In this document: one piece after another, positions 1 to 5,425 of the stretch
Position numbering within the stretch: the first letter of the stretch is position 1
Layout of the letters: every line of letters begins with the position of its first letter
Source of the DNA: Candidatus Diapherotrites archaeon CG08_land_8_20_14_0_20_34_12
Lineage (GTDB): Archaea; Iainarchaeota; Iainarchaeia; Iainarchaeales; 0-14-0-20-34-12
NCBI GenBank assembly: GCA_002779065.1
Contig: PEXL01000055.1
Span: 1-10,016 of the forward strand
Reading direction: 5' to 3'
DNA: 10,016 bases
The notes under the pieces: model-generated
Databases searched by the model: none
The model's input: the letters and a program-made list of their open reading frames with translations, nothing else
What the model was told of the DNA's origin: nothing
Program-made: the position numbers and the translations under genes

Positions 1-18
1 TTTCTTATGAATCCATCG

Positions 19-52
19 CCTTTTTAAATACCTTTTTAAACCCTTTTAAATA
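19..52 (+). promoter_or_regulatory. Three tandem TATA-like units upstream of tbp
   Basis: Three head-to-tail units of 11-12 bp, CCTTTTTAAATA (19-30), CCTTTTTAAAC (31-41) and CCTTTTAAATA (42-52), each resemble an archaeal BRE/TATA element. If used for rightward transcription, starts would fall about 25 nt downstream (roughly 50-78), leaving a 160-190 nt leader before tbp. The motifs are nearly palindromic, so direction is not fixed by sequence alone. Because the downstream gene encodes the TATA-binding protein itself, autoregulation is possible, but that is inference. Confidence 0.55.
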
Positions 53-74
53 CTTATTGAAAGAAGGAATGAGA

Positions 75-152
75 TGTCAAAAACAGTTAGTTCCATAAAA
101 ACAACAAAAAACAACAAAAAACAACAAAAAATAACAAAAACGGTTTTTGACA
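75..152. repeat. Inverted repeat TGTCAAAAAC ... GTTTTTGACA
   Basis: A perfect 10-bp inverted repeat has arms at 75-84 and 143-152, with a 58-bp interior that contains the A-tract repeats. The right arm extends to GTTTTTGACAGAC (143-155), and the exact reverse complement of this 13-mer occurs at 6384-6396 beyond the other end of the pyr block. It could be an operator, part of a leader structure, or a dispersed repeat. Confidence 0.6.
101..140 (+). repeat. Four tandem 10-bp A-tract repeats
   Basis: The unit ACAACAAAAA occurs three times exactly (101-130) and once with one change, ATAACAAAAA (131-140). A-tracts repeating every 10 bp are close to the helical period of DNA, which is known to produce intrinsic curvature. 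Alternatively, in RNA it would be an unstructured A-rich leader segment upstream of tbp. The low complexity also makes it prone to copy-number slippage. Confidence 0.85.
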
Positions 153-172
153 GACAATAAGACAGACAATAA
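149..172 (+). repeat. Two tandem 12-bp repeats GACAGACAATAA
   Basis: GACAGACAATAA occurs at 149-160 and again, exactly, at 161-172. The first copy overlaps the right arm of the TGTCAAAAAC inverted repeat, and the second runs into the left arm of the hairpin just upstream of the tbp ribosome binding site. Its function is unknown. Confidence 0.8.
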
Positions 173-210
173 ATTCCATCCATAATCATTCTAAAATGAT
201 GGAATTTTTT
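171..210 (+). promoter_or_regulatory. Leader hairpin with T-tract before tbp
   Basis: AAATTCCATC (171-180) and GATGGAATTT (198-207) form a perfect 10-bp stem. An alternative pairing uses an inner hairpin ATCATT-CTAA-AATGAT (185-200) with an outer 7-bp stem. A T-tract (205-210) follows immediately, and the tbp ribosome binding site starts at about 221. The two exclusive foldings plus the U-run would suit an attenuator, or the hairpin may end transcription from upstream. No known riboswitch class is recognised. Confidence 0.5.
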
Positions 211-239
211 GGATTTAAAAAGGGGGAGAGGTCGAGAAT

Positions 240-818
240 TTGAAGTACACTATTGTTAATCTGGTTGCGAGCGCGAGTTTAGGGGGAAGCCTTGATCTTT
301 ACACACTGGCCATGTCATTGCCTGATATTGAATATGAGCCTGAGCAATTCCCCGGGGCCATACTGAAATTAAAAGAGCCAAAGGTCAGCATGCTGCTCTT
401 CAAGAACGGAAAGGTAATCTGTTCAGGGGCAAACAATGAAAAGGATATTGAATTAGGCATAAAGAAAGCCTCAAAACTGATTAATGAAATTCAGCCGTCA
501 ATTAAAGTAAAAAGAAAGGTTGAATACCAGATTGTAAATCTTGTAGCAACAGCTGCATTAAATAAAACACTTGATTTATTCCAGGTAGCTTTATCCCTGG
601 ATAATGTTGAATATGAGCCGGAGCAATTCCCTGGCGCTATTTTAAGAATAGCAGACCCTAAGATTACATTGCTTTTATTCAAGAACGGGAAATTAATCTG
701 CGCAGGGGCAAAGAAAGAGGAATTATTAAAGAAAGGCCTGAATAAAGCCGCACTGATGATTAACAACATGGGAAAGAAGAAGAAATCAAAATCCTTGGAG
801 GATCTTTTGAATGAATAA
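240..818 (+). CDS. tbp: TATA-box-binding protein (archaeal TBP)
   Basis: General transcription factor that binds the TATA box, bends promoter DNA and recruits TFB and RNA polymerase. The 192-residue protein is two imperfect direct repeats (about 1-84 and 94-175), each with YxIVNLVA, EYEPEQFPGAIL and LLFKNGK(V/L)IC(S/A)GA. F37, F54, F130 and F147 match the paired phenylalanines that kink DNA. The short tail is Lys-rich then acidic (KKKKSKSLEDLLNE). The start is TTG: an in-frame stop lies at 216, the next in-frame ATG is Met25 inside the fold, and a purine-rich GGGGGAGAGGT element ends about 7 nt before the TTG. The gene overlaps pyrB by 8 nt, so it heads a pyrimidine operon, which is unusual. 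Identity is very secure. Confidence 0.97.
   Translation: MKYTIVNLVASASLGGSLDLYTLAMSLPDIEYEPEQFPGAILKLKEPKVSMLLFKNGKVICSGANNEKDIELGIKKASKLINEIQPSIKVKRKVEYQIVNLVATAALNKTLDLFQVALSLDNVEYEPEQFPGAILRIADPKITLLLFKNGKLICAGAKKEELLKKGLNKAALMINNMGKKKKSKSLEDLLNE
797..802 (+). promoter_or_regulatory. Shine-Dalgarno of pyrB inside the tbp 3' end
   Basis: GGAGGA lies 8 nt before the pyrB ATG at 811 and within tbp coding sequence. ATGAATAA places the pyrB start before the tbp stop, giving an 8-nt overlap. The strong motif and overlap point to translational coupling or efficient re-initiation. Confidence 0.8.
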
Positions 819-1764
819 AGCTTCCTCAAATCAGTTTAAGCTGACAGATATTATCAGCATGAATGATTTTACAAGGAAAGATATTGAATTTGTTTTAAAT
901 TACGCCTCAAAGATTGAAAAATTAAACCATGCAAAGAAACAAGCCTTATTGAAGAACAAGGTTATTGCTTCACTATTTTTTGAACCAAGCACAAGAACAA
1001 GGTTAAGCTTTGAAACAGCCATCCAGAATCTTGGCGGAAAGGTAATCGGATTTTCAGATGCTTCCACTTCCTCAACCAAGAAAGGTGAAACCTTAAGTGA
1101 TTCTATTTTAACAGTAGCTAAATATTCTGATGTTATAGTAATAAGGCATCCTGTTGAAGGGGCAGCAAGAAGGGCGGCAGAATTGTCCAATAAGCCAATA
1201 ATTAATGGCGGGGACGGGGCAAACCAGCATCCTACCCAGACATTGCTAGATTTGTATACTATCAAAAAGGCATTCGGGAAGATTGACGGCTTGAATATTG
1301 GATTGGCAGGGGATTTGAAATATGGAAGAACAGTCCATTCACTTGCTTATGCCTTAGCTATGTTCAATAATATTAATTTGTATTTAATAGCGCCAGACAT
1401 GCTGAAAATGCCTGCTTATATAAAAGAAGATATTAAAGGAAAGGTTTCAATAAAAGAAATAGCTGATTTATCAGCATTCATTCCAAAGCTTGATGTTTTA
1501 TATGATACAAGGATTCAGAAAGAAAGGTTTGCTGATCCTTCGGAATATGAAAAATTAAAAGGTGTTTATGTAATTGACAATGAATTATTGAAGAATGCCA
1601 AGGAAACATTGAAAGTAATGCATCCTCTGCCAAGGGTTGATGAAATAAAGCCTGAGGTAGACAGGACAAAGTATGCATTATACTTTGAGCAGGCAGCAAA
1701 TGGAATTCCCGTTAGGGAAGCATTGCTGCATCTGATGTCTAAAGCTAAAAAGAAGGTTGTATAA
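811..1764 (+). CDS. pyrB: Aspartate carbamoyltransferase, catalytic chain
   Basis: Transfers the carbamoyl group from carbamoyl phosphate to L-aspartate, the first committed step of pyrimidine synthesis, in the cytosol. The 317-residue length is normal for the family. Visible motifs are the carbamoyl-phosphate loop STRTR (60-64) in FFEPSTRTRLSFE, STKKGET (88-94; K91 matches the lysine lent to the neighbouring active site), RHP (112-114), HPTQ (140-143), GDLKYGRTVHSL (167-178), TRIQKER (233-239) and HPLPRVDEI (271-279). The sequence closely resembles the E. coli PyrB type, which partners with a PyrI regulatory chain, and pyrI does follow. The start at 811 is supported by GGAGGA 8 nt upstream. 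No truncation or missing catalytic residue is seen. Confidence 0.97.
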   Translation: MNKASSNQFKLTDIISMNDFTRKDIEFVLNYASKIEKLNHAKKQALLKNKVIASLFFEPSTRTRLSFETAIQNLGGKVIGFSDASTSSTKKGETLSDSILTVAKYSDVIVIRHPVEGAARRAAELSNKPIINGGDGANQHPTQTLLDLYTIKKAFGKIDGLNIGLAGDLKYGRTVHSLAYALAMFNNINLYLIAPDMLKMPAYIKEDIKGKVSIKEIADLSAFIPKLDVLYDTRIQKERFADPSEYEKLKGVYVIDNELLKNAKETLKVMHPLPRVDEIKPEVDRTKYALYFEQAANGIPVREALLHLMSKAKKKVV

Positions 1765-1777
1765 TTAAGAAAGATTA

Positions 1778-1869
1778 AGAAAACAAAATTGATGTAAAAG
1801 AATCAAGATTGATGTGAAAATAGCTGGAAAGAAAACAAAATTATGAGAATTAGGATTGATGTGAAAATA
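1778..1869 (+). repeat. Degenerate tandem duplication in front of pyrI
   Basis: Two blocks repeat in the same order: AGAAAACAAAATT (1778-1790 and 1830-1842) and GATTGATGTGAAAATA (1807-1822 and 1854-1869). The second copy runs into the pyrI ATG. After the first copy, ATAGCTGGAAAG resembles the real start ATATGGCTAAAAAG without its TG, so the duplication seems to have included the start codon, which then decayed. This explains the 104-nt gap in an otherwise tight operon. Confidence 0.7.
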
Positions 1870-2348
1870 TGGCTAAAAAGATTGCAGAAGGAGCTCTAGA
1901 AGAAAAGAAGAGATATATCAGGCCGATAGAAGAAGGAACAGCGTTAGATCATCTGCCTATAAACTCTGCCTTAGTTATACTGAAGGTTCTGGATGTAAAG
2001 GATACGCCAATGACCGCTGCAATAAGGGTGCCAAGCAGAAAAATGGGAAGAAAAGACCTTGTTTTCCTGGAAGATTATTTCCTTTCAAAGAAGGAAAAAG
2101 ATAAAATTGCATTAATAGCCCCAAATGCTACACTAAATATGATAAGAGGCTGCAAGGTAGTGCATAAGGAGGAATTATCCCTGCCGGATAAGGTTGAGGA
2201 TATAGTCACATGCATTAACCCTAACTGCATCACAAACCATGAAAGCATTGGAACCAAGTTTTATGTTTATAAAAACCCCTTAAGGGTAAAATGCCATTAC
2301 TGTGAAAAGATAATGGCTGAAAAGGAATTCAGGGAAAGGATAAAATAA
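1869..2348 (+). CDS. pyrI: Aspartate carbamoyltransferase, regulatory chain
   Basis: Regulatory subunit that binds nucleotide effectors (CTP/ATP in characterised enzymes) and assembles with PyrB trimers. The 159-residue protein has the N-terminal effector domain, with GTALDHLP (23-30) and LIAPNATLNMI (82-92), followed by a C-terminal zinc domain with C115-x4-C120 and C142-x2-C145 (KCHYCEKIM). All four zinc ligands are present. The ATG is preceded by GATTGATGTGAAAAT, which has only a weak match to the anti-Shine-Dalgarno, unlike neighbouring genes. The stop lies 12 bp from the stop of the convergent Fic gene, so the original pyr operon appears to be interrupted here. Confidence 0.96.
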   Translation: MAKKIAEGALEEKKRYIRPIEEGTALDHLPINSALVILKVLDVKDTPMTAAIRVPSRKMGRKDLVFLEDYFLSKKEKDKIALIAPNATLNMIRGCKVVHKEELSLPDKVEDIVTCINPNCITNHESIGTKFYVYKNPLRVKCHYCEKIMAEKEFRERIK

Positions 2349-2360
2349 ACTAATTTCACC

Positions 2361-3350
2361 TTAAATTTCCAATAGCCTCAACTTTTTTAAATGCTGTTCT
2401 ATTATCTCATTTGCTAGGAATCTTGTAAAAGGTTTATAATTTTCTTTATTCCCTTCAGCTTGGGTTATCATGTAAGCTTCCCTTTTTGCAAGAGGAATAT
2501 TTGTGAATGGCATTTCTTTTTGTTGCAATATATAATTCATGAGCAATCTCGCCATTCTGCCATTTCCATCAGCAAATGGGTGTATTGAAGTAAATTTGGT
2601 GTGGAATTTTGCAGCTAATTCAACTGGATGAATCAATTCTTCATTTTCTTCATGCCATTTCACAAGTTCTTGCATTAAATAAGGCACCTCATGAGGCAAG
2701 GGAAATTCATGGGAGGATCCAACAATATAGACCTTAACCGGACGGTAAATTCCTTGATATTTTTCATAGCCCGAAATATTGTCCAGCAATAAATAATGGA
2801 GCTGAAGAATAAGTCTTTCTGAGATTTTTTCATTTATCCTTAAATATTTATCATAATAATCCAAACTAACTTTTAGGTTTAATGCCTCCTGCTGTTCCCT
2901 ATTTAACCCTGTTATAATTATATTTCTCCTTTTGGCATCTCTTATCCTTTTTTCATGTTCAAGCAAGTTTTCTGTTTCACTATACGTCAGGGAGCTTCCT
3001 TCTATAGCATTAGAATCAGTTATGAAAGTTATTCTTTCCCTTTTGGCAAATTGTTCTTTATGCGTTTTAGTTAATTGCCCAAAATATTCTTCTTTATTTT
3101 CCGAGGCATCTTCTAATTCTACAGCTGTTTCATTTGCAATGAATTCAGTCAATGGCTGAACTAAAACAATGTGCTTCTTTTTTATGCACTTATTTTTTAA
3201 TTCTTCAAATGCTTTCAGAAGTTCTTTTTGTGTTGGTTTCTCTGAGCCAAGATATATGCTTTCCTTGACCCATTTTTTTCCTGATTTAAATGATTCTTCA
3301 AGGTATAGATATTGTTTCTTTTTTATTTTTCTAGTAATTATATTACTCAT
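2361..3350 (-). CDS. fic: Fic-domain protein, class II (N-terminal inhibitory helix)
   Basis: Fic enzymes usually transfer AMP from ATP to a Ser, Thr or Tyr hydroxyl of a target protein; some remove AMP. The core motif HPFADGNGRMAR (257-268) has catalytic H257 and phosphate-binding G262/R265. The inhibitory motif SNAIEGS (113-119) has E117, which in this class blocks ATP gamma-phosphate binding. YRPVKVYIVGSSHEFPLPHEVP-type residues (202-223) form the target-docking flap. Residues 1-100 are Lys/Glu-rich, and no separate DNA-binding domain was recognised. The gene is reversed relative to the pyr genes on both sides and looks like an insertion into the operon. A TATA-like box about 26 nt before the ATG suggests a leaderless mRNA. 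Its target, and whether it acts as a toxin or a housekeeping modifier, cannot be told from sequence. Confidence 0.93.
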   Translation of the reverse strand: MSNIITRKIKKKQYLYLEESFKSGKKWVKESIYLGSEKPTQKELLKAFEELKNKCIKKKHIVLVQPLTEFIANETAVELEDASENKEEYFGQLTKTHKEQFAKRERITFITDSNAIEGSSLTYSETENLLEHEKRIRDAKRRNIIITGLNREQQEALNLKVSLDYYDKYLRINEKISERLILQLHYLLLDNISGYEKYQGIYRPVKVYIVGSSHEFPLPHEVPYLMQELVKWHEENEELIHPVELAAKFHTKFTSIHPFADGNGRMARLLMNYILQQKEMPFTNIPLAKREAYMITQAEGNKENYKPFTRFLANEIIEQHLKKLRLLEI

Positions 3351-3354
3351 ATAT

Positions 3355-3398
3355 AGTTATCACTGGCAAAGTCTTAAATTGCTTACTCAGTGATAACT
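3355..3398. promoter_or_regulatory. Dyad flanking the fic TATA box (operator candidate)
   Basis: AGTTATCACTG (3355-3365) and CAGTGATAACT (3388-3398) are a perfect 11-bp inverted repeat separated by 22 bp. The interior holds AATTTAAGA on the minus strand (3372-3380), a TATA-like box centred about 26 nt from the fic ATG. A dimeric regulator bound across the arms would straddle the promoter. The right arm is about 50 bp from the pyrC start, so pyrC could also be affected. The regulator is unknown. Confidence 0.65.
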
Positions 3399-3407
3399 CA
3401 AGGCAAG

Positions 3408-3446
3408 TATTTAATATTCTAATGTTTATAATATACTGTAGGGAAC
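3408..3446 (+). promoter_or_regulatory. Putative pyrC promoter and start region
   Basis: Two TATA-like stretches, TATTTAATAT (3408-3417) and TTTATAATAT (3425-3434), precede the pyrC ATG at 3450. The upstream one would start transcription at about 3440; GTAGGGA (3439-3445) gives at best a weak ribosome binding site. A promoter is expected here because the reversed fic gene separates pyrC from the tbp-pyrBI transcript. Confidence 0.45.
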
Positions 3447-3449
3447 CAA

Positions 3450-4793
3450 ATGGGCTCATACGAGCTTGCGCTGAATAACGGAAAGCTGTTTTTTAATAAC
3501 TCTTTCATTGATGCAAATATCGCTGTTTTAGATGGCAGGATTGCTGAGATAAAGAAGGTTGAAATTCAGGATGCTGAACAGATAATTGACTGCAAAGGAA
3601 AACTGATTTTGCCGGGAATTATTGATGCACATGTGCATTTTAGGGTTCCGGGAAATGAAAAAAAAGAGGATTGGGTTTCTGGAAGCAAGGCTGCGCTGCA
3701 TGGCGGTGTCACAACTGTTTTGGATATGCCAAACAATAATCCTGCAATAACAACTGCAGATTTGCTTGAACAGAAAAGAAAACTTGTTGAAAAAGATTCT
3801 CTCATTAATTATGGATTCCATTTCGGCGTTTCAAATGGAAATTCCCGCGAATTGAAAAATGCGAGAAATATTGCTTCATTTAAATTATATCTGGGCTCGA
3901 CAACAGGCAATTTGCTTGTGAATGATGATTCTGCTTTGGAAAAATGTTTTGAAATAGCATCACTAAAAAGTAAAATGATAGCAGTGCATGCTGAGGATGA
4001 AAAAATCATTTTGCAGAATGCAAAGAAATTCCAGAATGAAAGCAATGCAAAAGTGCACAATAAAATAAGGACTGTGGAAGCAGAGCTTGAGGCAATAAAA
4101 AAAGCGATTTCTTTCGCAAAGCAGTTTAAAACAAGGCTGCATATCTGCCATGTTTCTAGCAAGGAATCATTGTTTTTAATACAGGAAGCGAAAAAATCCG
4201 GCTTGCATATAAGCTGTGAGGCAACCCCAACCTATTTATTCTTTGATGAATCTGATGTTGGGAAGAAAGGCTGCTTATTGAAGGTAAACCCTTCAATAAA
4301 AACAGAAAAAGACAGAAAGGCATTATGGTTTGGCCTGAATACTTCACAGTTTGATATAATTGCAACAGACCATGCACCGCATTTGCTGGAAGAAAAACAG
4401 CAGGATTATTGGAAAGTGCCTTCTGGAATTCCTGGGATTGAAACATCATTAAGCTTGATGCTGGATGCTTCTGAAAAAAGGCTGATTCAGCTTGAAAAAG
4501 TAATAAAATTAATGACCGAGAATCCGGCTGCTTTGTTTAAAATAAAAAATAAGGGAAAAATTGAGAAAGGATATGATGCCGACCTTGTGGTTGTTGATTT
4601 GAAGAAAGAATTTGTTGTAAAGAATGATGAATTATTTTCAAAATCTGCCTGGACACCGTTTGAAGGCCTTAAATTAAAGGGAAAGGTTGAGAAAACACTG
4701 GTGAAAGGAAGCCTTTTATTTGATAATGGTGATATTATAATTAACAAAAACAAGGAATCTAAAGCTAATTTAGAGGTTGGATATTATGGTTGA
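3450..4793 (+). CDS. pyrC: Dihydroorotase
   Basis: Cyclises N-carbamoyl-L-aspartate to dihydroorotate, the third step of the pathway, in the cytosol. The 447-residue length and layout fit the longer amidohydrolase-type (class I-like) dihydroorotase. Metal-centre motifs are DAHVHFR (59-65; H61 and H63), FKLYLGS (144-150; K145 is the candidate carboxylated bridging lysine), HAED (180-183), HICHVSS (231-237) and ATDHAPH (305-311; catalytic D307). The N- and C-terminal beta-sandwich segments (about 4-53 and 366-430) are present. The last 8 nt overlap the pyrE start, consistent with a pyrC-pyrE-pyrF unit. All expected catalytic residues are seen. Other cyclic amidohydrolases are the alternative, but context favours PyrC. 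Confidence 0.95.
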   Translation: MGSYELALNNGKLFFNNSFIDANIAVLDGRIAEIKKVEIQDAEQIIDCKGKLILPGIIDAHVHFRVPGNEKKEDWVSGSKAALHGGVTTVLDMPNNNPAITTADLLEQKRKLVEKDSLINYGFHFGVSNGNSRELKNARNIASFKLYLGSTTGNLLVNDDSALEKCFEIASLKSKMIAVHAEDEKIILQNAKKFQNESNAKVHNKIRTVEAELEAIKKAISFAKQFKTRLHICHVSSKESLFLIQEAKKSGLHISCEATPTYLFFDESDVGKKGCLLKVNPSIKTEKDRKALWFGLNTSQFDIIATDHAPHLLEEKQQDYWKVPSGIPGIETSLSLMLDASEKRLIQLEKVIKLMTENPAALFKIKNKGKIEKGYDADLVVVDLKKEFVVKNDELFSKSAWTPFEGLKLKGKVEKTLVKGSLLFDNGDIIINKNKESKANLEVGYYG

Positions 4794-4800
4794 TAAGAAT
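4761..4800 (+). repeat. Initiation segment of pyrE, repeated before pyrF
   Basis: This 40-nt stretch, containing GAGGTTGG and the pyrE ATG, is nearly the same as 5391-5425 around the pyrF ATG; both have AAAGC, AATTT, GAGGTTGG, TTATGGT and AGAAT in the same order, with short gaps. Both proteins consequently begin MV(D)KN. Common descent of the start region, or selection for matched initiation, are both possible. Confidence 0.7.
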
Positions 4801-5388
4801 ATTAAGACTGATATTTGTTTGCAGCTTTTTGATATTGGGGCTGTGAAATTTGGTTCCTTCAAATTAAAGGACGGATCAATGAGCCCGATATATATTGACT
4901 TAAGGATGCTGGCATCCTATCCTAAACTGTTAAAATTGATTGCAAAGCAGCTTATTGAAATATCCAAAGAGTTAAGGTATGATAAAGTAGCTGGAATTCC
5001 TTATGCTGCTTTATGCATTGCCTGCGCATTTTCCTTGGAAACAGACAAACCAATGATTTACCCGAGAAAAGAAGTAAAGGAATATGGCACAAGAAAGCAA
5101 ATTGAGGGAGTGTTTAATGCAGGGGATAAAATTTTAGTAATTGATGATTTAATTACAAAAGGATTAAGCAAAATTGAGGCTATTAAGCCATTGGAGGAAG
5201 CAGGCCTTATAGTAAAGGATATTGTGGTATTGCTTGATAGGGAACAAGGCGGAAAACAAGCAGTGGAAGCAGAGGGCTATTCCTTACATTCAGTTTTAAG
5301 TTTAAGCGAAATGCTTGCTATTTTGTTTGAGAATAAGAGAATTACTAAAAAGCAATTTGAAGAGTTGGAAGCATATCTGGGAAAATAG
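4786..5388 (+). CDS. pyrE: Orotate phosphoribosyltransferase
   Basis: Joins orotate to PRPP to form orotidine monophosphate. The 200-residue protein has the family N-terminus KFGSFKLKDGSMSPIYIDLR (21-40), the catalytic-loop region YPRKEVKEYGTRKQIEG (92-108) and the PRPP motif LVIDDLITKG (117-126). I start it at ATG 4786 rather than an in-frame TTG three codons earlier, because GAGGT (4773-4777) lies 8 nt before the ATG and the overlap with pyrC is then 8 nt, like tbp/pyrB. It is followed by pyrF after 25 nt. The protein is a free-standing PyrE, not a fused UMP synthase. No key residue appears to be missing. Confidence 0.95.
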   Translation: MVDKNIKTDICLQLFDIGAVKFGSFKLKDGSMSPIYIDLRMLASYPKLLKLIAKQLIEISKELRYDKVAGIPYAALCIACAFSLETDKPMIYPRKEVKEYGTRKQIEGVFNAGDKILVIDDLITKGLSKIEAIKPLEEAGLIVKDIVVLLDREQGGKQAVEAEGYSLHSVLSLSEMLAILFENKRITKKQFEELEAYLGK

Positions 5389-5390
5389 CA

Positions 5391-5425
5391 AAAGCAAATT
5401 TGAGGTTGGTTTTATGGTGAAGAAT
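5391..5425 (+). repeat. Initiation segment of pyrF, matching that of pyrE
   Basis: Second copy of the segment described at 4761-4800. Here GAGGT (5402-5406) lies 7 nt before the pyrF ATG, and the segment is intergenic upstream of that start rather than encoding the tail of the previous protein. Confidence 0.7.

Noticed and set aside
101..172. CRISPR-like array
   Set aside because: The units are 10 and 12 bp with no unique spacers; this is simple tandem repetition.
4777..4785. TTG at 4777 as the pyrE start
   Set aside because: The TTG overlaps the GAGGTTGG ribosome binding site itself, while ATG 4786 has the correct 8-nt spacing.
5315..5413. Extended N-terminus for PyrF starting inside pyrE
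   Set aside because: The extra 33 residues do not match the family, and ATG 5414 has GAGGT 7 nt upstream.
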